A stretch of DNA of 64,000 nucleotides from Cryptomeria japonica (lineage: Eukaryota; Streptophyta; Pinopsida; Cupressales; Cupressaceae). Positions 11,169 to 23,637 of this stretch are shown in pieces. The position numbers and the translations under genes are program-made. The stretch lies in NCBI RefSeq assembly GCF_030272615.1, contig NC_081413.1, positions 186,400,669 through 186,464,668 of the forward strand, written 5' to 3'. The notes beneath the pieces were generated by a model that worked only from the letters and a program-made list of their open reading frames with translations, ran no database searches and was not told where the DNA came from. Position 1 is the first letter of the stretch, and every line of letters starts with the position of its first letter.

Positions 11169-12432
11169 TGTTGGAAATTAGGGTTCCACCACCTTAATGG
11201 GTAAAACCACTAATTTTCATGGAATCAACTTACATTAAAGGAATAAAATTGAACTCGATTGATCCAATCCTAAATGGACTGAATTCAAATAAGGTTAATT
11301 CTTCCCTTATTTGAGTTGAAATTGAATTGTAATTAGGGTTGACTAAGTGAAATGCTATATCTAGAACAAGCAATAAGAAACTACCATAAAATAATAGTAA
11401 AAAAATATTCCAGATGTCGTGTAGAGTTGTAAACTAAGATTTAAGAAGAAAAAATGGATCAGAACCTATGATGGAAGATTCATGTTGAATAGTTAGGACA
11501 AAGGGGAGCAAGTCACCTTGGTCCATGAATATTGAGGGTAGACAGACTAGATGTTTACCAAATTAGGATGATGTACAAAATCCACTGACAAAAGGTTGTT
11601 AGAAACTCTTGGTATTGAGGGCTCGAGTCGATTGTCCTGGTTCTCCACTTTTTGCGCCTTTAAAATATGAGTCTAATTATTGTTGTCTAAACTACTCTAC
11701 TCCTCACTCGCAACTCCTAAGGCAATTCCCTACATGCAAAAAGAAGGAAAATGTTTGGTTGATGCGGGTTTGCCTTCGGTCAATCCTCGATTTAGGAATT
11801 AACCTTGAAATGATAATTAAAATGAAATTGAAATAGAACTGGAATGGAATGCTTTCCTTTTTAGGGAAAGGCTAGATTTGATCTGAAAATGGTTGAACTT
11901 AAAGTTTTCTTGACTCCTCATGCAAAGGTGTAGAATATCTTCATAGAAGGTTGATCATGGATGTTTTAACTTGAATGCTTGATCTTGACTTCACCTTCTC
12001 CTTCAATGATTGATGAATACTTGAATGCTTGTAGACATTAACTTGAATTGATTTTGCTAGAGTGCAATTGAGAGCTCACTTGAACTTCTAGGTTCTCTTT
12101 GGTTACCAAATGGGGGGTAGACTTCCTTCTTATACCTAATCGTGCATCAAATGTTTGAATTTTTAGAGCAAGATGACACAAAGCCAAATTTCCTACCCAC
12201 AATAGGTGACCGTTGTGAGGTCTTATTTTAGGTCCTAATTGGGAGGACCAGGATGTGCTGGTCCTATTAACTAGGACTTAAAAAGGGATAGTGGTTGAAT
12301 CAGGAGTTGAAAATGCAGATTTCAAGATTGTAGGAGCAACATTAAAGTAGTCATTGAGCATTGGAGACTGAAATGCCAAGGTGAGGGCTAGGCATGAGAA
12401 ATTTGTATAAGGATACAATTTATGACACTACA
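11169..12432 (-). repeat. LTR (1,264 bp)
   Basis: The plus strand begins TGTTGGAAATTAGGG directly after copia sequence and ends CAATTTATGACACTACA against the PPT. Only the last 30 bp resemble the LTR at 3082-4249. No second copy is in the window. Confidence 0.75.
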
Positions 12433-12448
12433 TTTAGCCCCCACTTTA
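12433..12448 (-). promoter_or_regulatory. Polypurine tract
   Basis: The minus strand reads AATAAAGTGGGGGCTAAA-type sequence directly before the LTR start TGTAGTGTCATAAATTG. It is nearly identical to the tract at 4250-4265. Confidence 0.8.
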
Positions 12449-13594
12449 TTGGGAGTATGAGCCTATCTCCATAGTCATAGTAAAGTACAAAGTCACATTG
12501 AAATACTTTCATGAAGATACCAAAGAGACAAGACACCCCAAGCCCCCAAGGACTTAGGATTTTATCGAGATAAAAAGGAGAAACACATGAAGGATAGAAA
12601 CACCATGACTGTACTTGGCCTAGCAAGGCTTTTCTTACTATGAGTCATGTAGGTTGAAATTTTGAAAAAGATTACAAATAAAAAGGCTCAGTTTACAAAG
12701 TAACCTAAACATTGAATCAAATTGATTAATGGGTACAACAATATGTATGAAACATGTCATAGTGTGTGAACAAAGTGTAAAAACTAAGTCTCATGGTGTG
12801 TGCACAAAGTGTAACATTGAACAAAGTATATGCCCCCATGTTAAAGTGAATGTACACACCTTAATCAAGAGCAGTAGATTTAAGATAGAATACATGCATC
12901 CAAAAGACAATCACATTTCCACAATGAGATGTCCACAATAAATGACAAATCAAAGGGAAATAGTCACAAAACATATAGGAAAAATCACATGAGGGATCCA
13001 CTAGCTGGGATTAGTATCTACTTTTGATAAATAATATTTATAAAGAATAATCGCATTGAGTTGACCTCATCCCCCAAAGGTAGTGGATCTATTAAGACAA
13101 TGGAAGAAGAACACATAATATTAACAACCAAATATCTTTTTGAGTCAACATGGAAGAGACCAAAAAGAGATCTCAACACTTTGCATCATCCCCAAGAAGA
13201 CAACACAAAGTCACATTTATGAACAATAGCACATGTATAACATAACATTGATACAAAATATAGAAGAATTGGGATACAAATAGAAGAAATTCACAATTGA
13301 TTTGACCTTTTTATTGCCTTGCACCAACAGAGTAACAAGAGTCATCTAAAGAGAACCTAAAATATTATAAAGACATATCAAGCAACACATCACATGGGAA
13401 GCATATTATGTACAAGCAAACACACATAGGAATCTATGACACAGATGAAGCTAGTCAAGAAAATCATCCTTGTCCCAATATTGCTTAACATCATTTAGGG
13501 GTGGTGGACAAGATGCAAGAGGAGTAACATCGAGCACGATGGATGGAGCTACTGCAAGTTTTAAACAAGGGTTGTGCTCTAATGACGTGTCACT

Positions 13595-15110
13595 TTAGTT
13601 GTCACTAGGAGCTAGGGTTAATGCTTTTGAAAAGTGTGAAAATAGTTCATGACTATTCTCAACAAGTTCATACATATCATCACAATCATTAGGATAAAAA
13701 AATTTAGCATGAAAAATGGTATCATTATCTATATCATAATCTAAATTAGTAATAATAGGATCTCTAACATGAAAAGAAGTTGAACCATAGTTTTTATTAA
13801 GCATCTGTAATTTTGGTGATTTGAGTTGAACTTCCTCCCTAGGGTTAGGCAAAGGCTAGACAAAGGGGACCAAGTCAATATTTGGTGTCTTTTAGAAGGA
13901 AATACTTTGGGAAGAAAGTTCACAAGCCTTGGCACACTGTCTTCATTGGAATTCTCTCGCACACCAATTTCTTTTAGTTTTACTCGAGGCTTGCAAAGGT
14001 TGAGGATCAATCAACATAGGCTTATTTTCTTCTCTTGTAGGGTGAGGAACATAAGGAGCCTTACTAGGTTGAGAGAAATCAGATGCTAGCCATTTTCCTT
14101 TATAGGATGTGGGAGGTGGGACCACAACATATATAGGAGGAATAGAAGGTGTAGGAAGAAGACAAAGTCCAAAATGAGGAGAAGGAATTTCCATTGGTGA
14201 AGGGTCTCTAGGTTTACTTAAGGCCAATTTCATATCATTTTTCCATTTTTGATAAGATAGAAAAATAATATTATCTTGAGGCTTTAAAGGTTCAAGTTAT
14301 TTAGGCCAAAAGTAATCAAGGGTGAAATTTGTATGCTTCATTGTGGGTTGGTAAATGCTATGATTAATCTTGATAATATTCCCACTATGAGAGAATTTCA
14401 AACACTTATGGATTGTAGAAGGAATAGCTTTCATGGAAGAGAGCAAGGATGTCCCAACTTTGCATCAATTTGATCTGATGTAGGAATAGTAGCAAAGGTA
14501 ACATCTAAGCACTTAGTACCAACCTCAATGGGAAGAGTAATACAACCAATAGTAGGGGAAGAGAAACCATCATACACCTTGATCATAACATTAGATTTAG
14601 CATGTGTAACTTAATGCAATTATTGAGTAAAAATATTTTATTCAATAATAAAATTCACCACACATATTAGATCAATTAACACTCCTCATGAGAGTTTGCC
14701 TTTAGTCTTCATAGTAATGTATAATGGTCCACCAAGTGCAATAATAGTCTCATTAGGATTAAAGGTGATGCATAATATTGGTTTAGGTTTAGTTTTTTAA
14801 ATAAGGTTCACAACATTATTGGACTCCACACTTAAGTCATCAAGAAAAAATGCAAGTGACTTAGACAACAATAGTGGTAGGGTGAGAAGGGAAATGGTTG
14901 GTGAAGATTTAGAGCTTTTGATTAGGAGGTGCTATAGATTTGTTCCCTTTATCATTCACATTGGCTATAGATAAAATATTTTTATCAATAAGGTCTTGAA
15001 TATTATACCTCAACTTACAACACTTCTTAGTATTGATGGCTTTCTTGATGATGGTATTGGCAAAAGGCTTTGTGGTCAAGGGAAGGTATTAGAGGTTTGG
15101 AGGTATTTAT
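13595..15110 (-). pseudogene. Ty3 gag end, retropepsin and linker, decayed
   Basis: From 15080 down, the translation includes a Gag tail (YHHQESH, then CCKLRYNIQDLIDKN) like the C-x-F-H...NIVQDLIDRG segment of the intact element at 23215. From about 14600 to 14470 a retropepsin tail reads KVYDGFSSPTIGCITLPIEV, parallel to the segment after the active site at 24150-24300. The linker at 14233-13943 and 13852-13595 is Pro- and acid-rich. Stops and frame changes are frequent. Confidence 0.75.
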
Positions 15111-16935
15111 AGGCTTGATGGGAGGAAGTTGCAACACATTAACATTAATCAACATCAATAGGATTCTATGCAAAGACGTAAAAAGAGGAGTTAATTCTTT
15201 TCTAAATTATTTGGATAAAGGGGCCACACCCAATGTTGTGGCTGCCACTTGAGTGTTGATGTTGTTGGAAGAGCTATCATTTATATTGATACAACCTTGT
15301 GTTTATTGAATTTTAAAAATGATTGTTTAGTTCTCTCATTCTTATCAACTTGAGCCACTAGCATACAATCAACCAACATTTAAACTACAACTATTCAAGC
15401 ATCAACCATTCTAGAATCAAATCATTAAAACATCATTCATTAAAATATCAGTATTCAAGCATCAATCCCTTCAAGTATCATTTAAGAATCCACTCATCAA
15501 TCTTTCAAGAAATGGTGATAGAGAGAATTGAAGCAATAACAAATAAATCTAGAAATTCCATGTGAAGTCAATTTTAAATTTATGAAAGTACATTACAAAT
15601 AGGAAGGACAACTAGTCTTTCAAGTTTACAAGAGATTAAAGGATGACCCACCTTTCATTCCCTTATCAAGTTGATTAAAGAGGACAAAAAGTCTCCAAGG
15701 TTGACTGAGAGGTGGAAAGGCAACCCACCATCCATGTTTTTAACAATTCAAGGACAACCAACCTTAATAATTTCCATTTACAGGTGCTTCCAAGGAATTC
15801 ACAAAGTGGCTAGCTGCAAGGAATATGCTATGATGTATTGATCTAAATATTAATGGTACTATGATTTATTGATTCTAGTCTTATTGATCTTCAATGAGAA
15901 AGTATGAAGGAGAATCATCATATAAAATCAAGATAAGTTCTATATTTTGAATTATTCATAGAAATATAAGTTGAGTATTATAATAAGATTTCTTCTTTCT
16001 TCTTTTTTGATAAAATTATATTTATAAATATATTGCAATTCTAATCTTAATTTGGAATTGTTGTTTTAAGACAAAAATTGGGAATATCCAAAAAAGGGAC
16101 ATTAAAATTGTTATTAGAGCATTGATCCTGCCAGATTGTGTGTAATGCCTGCCAAAATACCCTAGAGAAATAAACTAATTCTACTAACAAAAAAGAGATA
16201 TTTTTTAATAAAAAAACCATCTATTACTCTAAGTTACCATTACCAATACATCAATGCAACTCAACAAATTGCAAATTCACATAAAAAGATATGCACATGA
16301 CCATAGATCTATATTTTTTTTTTGATAACCATAGATCTATATTACATAAGCAGAAATAAAGAATTTAAAACATCACCATATTTTCCAAATATAGTATTGC
16401 AAATATAACTATTCCCTAGGGTATCTTAACGTCACTACTTGACATCATCTTCGCCTAACACTTATCCATATAAATGAGCACATTCTATTATCCAATCAAT
16501 CATTTACTTTTCATGTAGCTAGAATACCATTAACATGTATGTATAACACATTCACATATTTCTTCTTATAAAAGCATCTTATATTGACTATACCACTCCT
16601 TCTAAATAACACCTATTTATTCAAATAAAATCAAGACAACTACTCTATTATTTTCTATCATTCATTCCATAGGTTCACATTACACAAATATTTTCATCAA
16701 TACAAATGCAACACAAGTGCACATAAACTATTTCATTTCTTTTCCACATACAATTCATAACTTTTATTACATAAAGAATATCCATTACATCAAGGAATAA
16801 TCCAAATACTTTTCCCTAATCTCTACATCAAGTCCTATTACAATATCATTTACAAATGCATAAAGATACTTTGTACAAGATACATGATCTCTTTTACATA
16901 TACAAATAATCATGATACAATGTCTTCTTTCCCAT
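15111..16935. other. AT-rich DNA without a recognisable gene
   Basis: I see no ORF with domain content here. Short repeats of ATCA-rich words (15360-15500) and a duplicated CCATAGATCTATAT flanking a T-run (about 16299 and 16326) are the only structure. Part of 15111-15300 may still belong to the degraded element on its left. Confidence 0.6.
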
Positions 16936-17051
16936 CACTAACTCATTTGGGTGCATTTTCTGACGAACTATGGGATTTCTTTCATTTTGTTGGATCTTAC
17001 AAGGCAATTTGTGTCAAATTTATTTTTTTTTAAAAATATTGTCCGACATTC

Positions 17052-17115
17052 GTCGGAATTCCGACAAAATCAGTTATCATTGGAATCTTGCCCGAGGTTC
17101 ATCGGAATTCCGATG
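17052..17115. repeat. Paired perfect palindromes upstream of the transposase
   Basis: GTCGGAATTCCGAC (17052-17065) and CATCGGAATTCCGATG (17100-17115) are perfect palindromes sharing TCGGAATTCCGA. They lie about 150 bp before the transposase ATG. Repeated short motifs just inside CACTA ends are known sites for the element's own DNA-binding protein, so these may be subterminal repeats. Confidence 0.55.
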
Positions 17116-17257
17116 AAAAATAGAAAAGTGAAAAAGTGAAAGAAAAAAACCGTGCGTGAACAATGTTTTTTGTACTTGTGACATCGTTTTGCTTGGTTTG
17201 TGAAGGTTATAGATTGAATTTTCCATAGCCTGATTTTTTTGCTTGTGAAGAAAAATT

Positions 17258-18329
17258 ATGTCAGATAATATCAGTGAAGAACAAAATAAGGAGACAATGG
17301 CTAGATTGTGGTCTAGCTTAAAAAGAAAAGGTGATGGGAAATGTTATTGTCCCTGCAAAAATTGTAAGGGCTTAAAGACTAGAAGACTTTTAATCACAAC
17401 AACCGAGAAACATTGTAGGCAACATGGTCACATTGAAGGGGGGCATGATTATCGTTCATTGGTAAGTTGTTCATTATATGTGATTATATTGATTGCATTT
17501 GTAAATGTTATATCATTTTAATAATTTTTATACATAAAAAATCACTTGTTAATGAGATCATGATCATGGTTTATTTAAGTTGATCATTTTTATATAGGTG
17601 GGGCGCCCTAGGGCACATGATACAGACTACCACGATCCAAAGAATGTGGTTTTATAAGTGGAGGAACGTGGAGGTGTGAATATCAAAGCTGAAGATAATG
17701 ATCCTATGGAAGAAGATGATCATGTGCCAGAAAACACAGTTGAAGATGATGGTACAAATACATTGATCCATGACACATTTAGTACTGGCATAACTGATCA
17801 TGATGATCAAGATGACTTTGATGTTGTTCATGATTTACCTGTACTTGAGAAGGCATACGAGCCCCTTTGCGAAGGCTCCCAAACAACTCTTCTCTCCGTT
17901 GTATTGTTTTTGGTGAACTTGAAGGTTATGAATGGTTTATCCAACATAACAATCTCACGTATGTTAAGGTATGTCATATATGTCATCTTTTTTCATCTTT
18001 TTTTGTTCTTATTTCATCACTAGTAAATAAAAGGTGAAATATGTACCATTAATATTCTTTATATTAACAAATTATTATTTTTGTTCTAGATTGATAGGTG
18101 ATTTTTTGTTACCACCATCAAATATTCTACCTCACTCATATCGAGAATTATTTGCCATTATGAAAAATATTGGAATGGAGTATCAAGCAATAGATGCATG
18201 TCCCAATGATCACATTATATATCATAAACAACATGAATTTGCAATAGAATGCCCTAAATGTCATATCAGTAGATATCGAACATATCAACTAACAAAAAAG
18301 GTGCCTCGCAAGGTTCTTAGTTATATTCC
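17258..18329 (+). pseudogene. CACTA TNP2-type transposase, 5' exons
   Basis: Exon 1 (17258-17461) encodes a transposase-associated domain with the zinc-type pattern C-Y-C-P-C-K-N-C and H-C-R-Q-H-G-H. It ends at a GTAAGT donor. Exon 2 (17598-17968) follows a TATATAG acceptor, holds an acidic stretch and the conserved EPLCEGSQTTLLSVVLFL, has a TAA at 17655-17657, and ends AAG/GTATGT. Exon 3 starts at 18090 and carries DACPNDHIIY and the C-x2-C pair ECPKC of the TNP2 domain. The reading frame is cut at 18329 by the retrotransposon and resumes at 34609. The enzyme would cut and paste the CACTA element. Confidence 0.87.
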
Positions 18330-19122
18330 TGTAGACACCTAAAATTGTCATGTCTAATTAAATAAATATTTTATTTATTTAATTATCTAAGCCTAATTCT
18401 TCTATTAATTAAATAAATCCTTATTTATTTAATTAATTCATTTATCCTCTTCTAGCCTTATTTCTCATTTAAATAAATACATTTATTTATTTAAATTATC
18501 CTTTTCCTAAATTAAATAAATATTTTATTTATTTAATTGATCCCACTTCTTCTATTAATTAAATAAATATTTATTTATTTAATTAATTCATTAACCTTTT
18601 TCTACACATGACACATGTCATTCATCTCTTAATTCATACACTACCTACCCCTCTCATTATTTTATTATTTCTTCTACCTACCCTCTAATCATAGCCGACC
18701 TCCTTTTACACCTCTCAATCTTATCCCTCCATTTCATATTGTGTCTTCTATTTAAGGAGATGCCTTCTTCATTATCAAACCCTAATGAAGCATTCTAATC
18801 ACTCAGCCTAATCGACAATTGGGAGGACTTGACTACACTACGATCCTACTTGCAACCACATTCCGTTCTTTGTTGAGCTCTTGTGCATATAAAATCTGAG
18901 AGCAAATATATCAAGCAAGATCAATGGAGATAGGAAGAATGGAGATCAAAACCCTATTGGACATGTGATGGTATAATCTTTGTGATTTCATGTGATTTGC
19001 ATTGTCTTAGGTAATCTTCATATGTTATGGTGGATCTTTGTTGATTGTTAGGCTAGGGTTTTGTGGTTGAATTCATTTAGTCTTTCAATATTGTTATTAT
19101 TGTTATCCATTTTCACCATACA
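18330..19122 (+). repeat. 5' LTR with five AT-rich palindromes
   Basis: The LTR begins TGTAGACACC and ends CCATACA. Its U3 (18350-18600) holds five hairpin-forming blocks built on AATTAAATAAAT...ATTTATTTAATT. A TATTTAAG motif at 18749-18756 is the likely TATA box, which places the transcript start near 18780. Confidence 0.95.
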
Positions 19123-19127
19123 CATTT

Positions 19128-19145
19128 TGGCACTCCCGGTGGGAC
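19128..19145 (+). promoter_or_regulatory. Primer binding site
   Basis: TGGCACTCCCGGTGGGAC begins five bases after the LTR end. It has the correct TGG start and position. I did not assign the tRNA. Confidence 0.8.
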
Positions 19146-19264
19146 CCTTGTCCCTTTGCATTTAACCTCCTTGTTGCAGATCTTGTGTTTTTGAAGTTGC
19201 AGATCGGACATTTTCGGCAGCATTTTTGGTATTTTCGCGTCTCTGCACTTTCAGATCACGTTTT

Positions 19265-19495
19265 TGCTTTTCAGGCGCGTCTGCGACACAGGGATCCACA
19301 TCTGTGTTTTGTCAAAATTTTATTTTGCAGGTTCCAGGAAGGCGCGTCTGTGTTACAGAAGCGCGTCTGTGTCATTTTTACCTGCGTCTATGTCGAAAAG
19401 GGGCGTCTGTGATTTGTAAGCACGTCTAGGTATCACAGAACCGCGTTTGTGTTCTCCAGGAGCGTCTGCATTGGGGGTAATCGCATCTGTGTATT
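19265..19495 (+). repeat. Degenerate CGCGTCTGTGT array, leader copy 1
   Basis: About eight copies of (G/C)GCGTCTGTGT recur at 20-30 bp spacing, with variable spacers. The small ORFs in the array are by-products of the repeat. Confidence 0.8.
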
Positions 19496-20716
19496 TACTA
19501 TTTCAAAATTTTGAAATTTTAGTGATTCAGTTTTCAGGTTTTTGCATTTAGGGTTTCAGATCTGGTTTATTTTGGACTAACTCTTTCAGATCTAGCTAAC
19601 ACAATTGGTGCAGCTTGCCTTGGAAGCTAAATCGTTTGGTTGAAGGCCCCTATTTTCACAAAGTCTTTTGGGTTTTAAAATTTACCTAACTTGTGTGTCT
19701 GCAGGAAGGGGTGATTATTTCAAACAACCCAAACTACTAACAACTCTTTGTTGCAGGTCCTTGGCGAGAGTTTTTTTGATTTTTATTGTGTGCCTTATTT
19801 TCATAGACTAGCAAACACTTCCATTGGTGCACTAAAATTGAATCATTGTCTTTTGTGTCTTGAGCAATAGGCTCTTTTTGTTTAATCTTTAGAGGGCCTG
19901 TCTTCCCGTGTGGTCATTAGGACTACTAGTGAGAAGAGAACGACCCAAGTGGTAGCGAGGAAAACCCACCTCATCTGAACCACTATAATCAAATGTATTC
20001 ATGGTGAAAACTATGAATAACGTGTGCTGATTAGTTCATACCGACACTATGTCTCCCCATAAACCCGTTTGATCAAATTTATTTGATCATTTGTAGGGCG
20101 TAACCCCTACCGGCTGGGAGCCTTCTGTATTTACAGAGCTGAAAGTGCCGCATGTATGGCCACACGAGCGGATGCCCTTACTAGCACCATTTTGTTTTAG
20201 AGGCCCAAATCCTTCTAGTTGTTGGGGCAGGAGGTCGGACCTCTGGTAGCGGCCCACACACATACGGTTCTTAGTAGAGATACAAAGTTCACCATGGGGA
20301 GTTTTCATGGGGACTGATGCTTGGTTGACCTGAGAAGTGAGTGCCGAGGGTGGAGCCAGTGAGGTCAAGCATCGAAGTATCCGCTCTGAATAGCGTAGCC
20401 TCGGGGGTAAAACCCCAAGTGGGATCAACAACTATTGTCATGGCCAGCCATAAGAATTGTGCTTGACTTATGTTAAACATTCAAAACATTCAAGACCAAA
20501 CAGCAAAACATTGTGTCTTTTGTGTCTTCAAGTGTATGCAAAACATTTTACATCAAACAAAACACTTTTCTTGGAGTCATTTTGGAGTCTAAACACTTGC
20601 AAGCATTGAGTCCTCATCAACACTGTGTCCTCTTGTCATGAAAATCAGTCAAACAGTCAGATTTGGTCACAACAAAATGACTTCACAGATTGGAAAAATT
20701 GCACAAATTTTACAGA

Positions 20717-20998
20717 AATGCGTCTGTGTCTGTTTTAACCACGTCTGAGTCATATAATCGCGTCTGCCAAGGGCAAAATAGCATCTGTGTTTATAACAAT
20801 GTCTGTGTTGAATATAAACCCGTCTGTGTCGGATAATAGCGTCTGTGCAGTATACAGTCGCGTCTGTGTCCAGAATTGCAAAAATCTTTACAGTCCAGCA
20901 AACATAAACAAGAAAATCTCAGAAGCGCGTCTGGGTTAAACAGAGTAGCGTCTGTGTCCGGAAACCGCGTCTGTGAAGTATACAGGCGCATCTGTGTT
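20717..20998 (+). repeat. Degenerate CGCGTCTGTGT array, leader copy 2
   Basis: About eleven copies of the same motif lie here, for example GCGTCTGTGT near 20720, TCGCGTCTGTGTC near 20860 and GCGCATCTGTGTTC at the end. A longer unit with 'ATTGCAA...TCACAGTCCAGCAAACA' occurs twice (20875 and 21002). Confidence 0.82.
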
Positions 20999-21489
20999 CA
21001 AAATTGCAAGAAAATTTCACAGTCCAGCAAACAAAAGAAATCAGTTTCGGAATACTTGAGCTTCCTAGGTTGTTTCTTTAGGTTTCATCTAGCATTCAAC
21101 TTGTTTTTGGGTCTCACAAAATCCATCATTGCTTTACACCTTACATTACATTCACATTTGTCTAAACTTGAGTCAAAAGGTCACTTGCTTGTCCTCATCA
21201 TACTTTGTCAGCACACTACATACAACAACACTTTGCTAAGTGGTCCCTCATCAAGGTTTCTTACCTTTGGGTCTCATTTGGTCTTACTTAGGGTCAAGGT
21301 CAGCTTACCTCATCAAGAGAAACTATTCTCTCTTGGAAGTCACACCTACTCTACTACATACATACTTGGTCTTACACTTTGGACATTGCAAGTACACTTC
21401 AGACTCATTTACATTCCATTCAACTCTTGGTCTTCCATACTCTTTCCATTTTTCATCTAGTCTCTCACATCTTGGTCAATACCTAGTTC

Positions 21490-23637
21490 ATGGTTGAAAC
21501 CCGTCTTCAAAAATCTAGGAGAGAAACTAAAGAGGCTCAAGAGTCCACAAACATGAGTTCTTATGAGTATGACAATGATTTATTTTTCAATACTGATCAC
21601 ACTACATTACCTGACATGGATGTCTATAGAAACATTCCAAATGTAGAGAACGCAGACACTACAAACAACAATGCTACACACAATGACAATATGGACAATT
21701 TATCAATACATTCAGCAGATGTGGAAGAATCCATTATGAATCCCCATTTCAATCGATTGGTTGAGGAAATAATGAGGAGAGATAGACAATACTTCTTACA
21801 CATGATGGCACAAAGTGGAGCCAAGATACCTCATGATTTTGACATGTCTCAAATAATGGAACATAGACCTTTGCAACAACCTCACTCCAATATGGATCAA
21901 AGGAGACCTAATAGTGGAGGAAATAGAGGACCACACTTGGTACCTGAATCACCATCAGCTTTGCTTCAAAAACTAGAGGTCCCACATACACATGGTCAAG
22001 CATATGATACTCACCTTCGCAGACCATTATGGAGGCCTTATGCAGACAGATATGCTCAATCACATACTCAAGCTAAGGATCAACCACCAAAGCAATGGGA
22101 TATTCCAAGGCATGCTAAAAATTTGGACACAAGGAAACCTCATGTCAAATTTGGGGGCAATACAATAGAACATGACATGCCTGTAGAATATGGTATACAT
22201 GCACAAAATAGATATGGTGTTCCTCAACATGAATCTATACCAAGTGGTCCATATATGCAACATCATTACAGACCTCCTCCATATGAACATGTGTATGATC
22301 AATATCATCCATATATGCAACATGCTCCTCCTCCAATTGGTGCCTCAAGCATGGGGTATGGTCCAAGAAGTCGATCTCCACCTAAGAGCAGTTTGGAACA
22401 ACAAATCAGGGACTTACAAAAGAAAATGGAGGGCATAAATACACCGAAGCCAACATACACAATGAGAGACATATGTCCTTATCCATTTGACAAGAGCATT
22501 CCAATGCCTCCATTTCCTACACATTTTGTGACGCCTAAATTTGACAAGTATAGAAGAAAAGGGGATCCTAAGGCACACATAAGATAGTTTTTCACAGCTT
22601 GCATTGAGGTAGCAGCAGAAGAGACATATTTGATGAGATTATTCCCACAAAGCTTAGGCGATCAAGCTATGGAATGGTTCTCCCAACTTCCACCTGGAAT
22701 TAAGTCATGGGGTGACCTAGCAGAAGCATTTATTCAACATTTCTCCTACAACATAGAGACAGACATATCAGTCACTACTTTATGCAACACCAAGCAAAAA
22801 GAGGGAGAATCTTTTGCATCATTTTTACAAAGATGGAGAAATCTAGCCAGCAGATGCTCTTGTGAAATTCCACAAAAACAAATGGTAGAAATGTTCACCC
22901 AGAATGTTAATAAAGACATTGGCTATGATCTAAGGAAAGCTTGTTTGTCCACCTTCAAGGACATCATCGAAAAGGGTTTAGCAACAGAGAAGGTCCTAAT
23001 TGAACAAGGAGTCATCAAGATATTCAAGGAAAACAAAGATGACTTTAAAGGAAAAGACAAGCCAAGATTTTGGAATAAAAACAAGAACATAGTCAATGAT
23101 GGTGTTGTTGATGCCAATGCAGTGCGACCCAAATTCATTTTTTCTGGATCAAGTTCTACAAACAATCAAGTGAATACTCAAACAACTTTCAGATCATGAA
23201 GGAAGTACACTCCATTGGGAGAACCACTTGAGTCAGTCTTCAAAAAGCTGGTGGCAAACAAGGTGATCACAATTCCAGATTTCCCGCCATATGAACCAAA
23301 GGTCAAACCAAATTGGTGGAATGATGATGAGTATTGTGAATTTCATAAAAGCAAGGGTCATAAAATAGGTAATTGTCATCAACTGAAGAATATCGTGCAA
23401 GATCTCATTGATAGAGGTGACATTGAGATTGAGGGACATTCGTCTAATCAAGAACATGAGATGTTTAAGGAACCATTCCCAAAGCATGACAAAGGAAAAG
23501 CCCAAGTCACGGATGATCAGGCCAACTATACTAGAGCACCTTACAACTATGATTCAACTATCAATCATATCTCGATGGACAATCATATCTCTACTATTAC
23601 CATCAAGAACAAAAACCTTGAGAATCCTCCTCAGTGA
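21490..23637 (+). pseudogene. Ty3/Tat Gag, two nonsense codons
   Basis: Gag opens MVETRLQKSRRETKEAQ. The N-terminal half is Met-, His- and Pro-rich, with repeated YMQH words. The capsid region (retrotransposon gag domain) spans about 22585-23000, with the conserved MEWFSQLPPGIKSWGDL and FASFLQRWRNLA. Near the end C-E-F-H-K-S-K-G-H-x5-C-H is a zinc-binding-like site. TAG at 22585-22587 and TGA at 23197-23199 interrupt the frame and fit CAG-to-TAG and CGA-to-TGA changes. The protein would form the particle. Confidence 0.93.

Larger units (their letters stand above)
11169..15110 (-). mobile_element. Deleted Ty3 (Tat-like) derivative: gag scrap, protease, linker, PPT, LTR
   Basis: The minus strand shows a gag/protease remnant (15110 to 13595), then about 1.1 kb without domains, then PPT and LTR. 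RT, both RNase H domains and integrase are missing, although the PPT and LTR are kept, so this is an internal-deletion copy. The 5' end is lost near 15110. The stretch 12449-13594 holds only scattered short frames. Confidence 0.8.
19146..21489 (+). other. Long untranslated leader of the Tat element
   Basis: No ORF with domain content lies between the PBS and Gag. The leader holds two arrays of a CGCGTCTGTGT motif (separate entries). A central block (19890-20470) is rich in GGAAAACCC-type words and has no coding content. Leaders of this size are usual in Tat elements. Confidence 0.7.

Noticed and set aside
20087-20480. Minus-strand frames of 63-114 codons in the Tat leader
   Set aside because: They have no domain, no repeat-independent composition signal and no conserved context, and they lie in a normally untranslated leader.
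19265-20998. Regularly spaced short repeats that might suggest a CRISPR array
   Set aside because: The units are degenerate, the spacers are variable in length and related to each other, and the setting is a plant retrotransposon leader.
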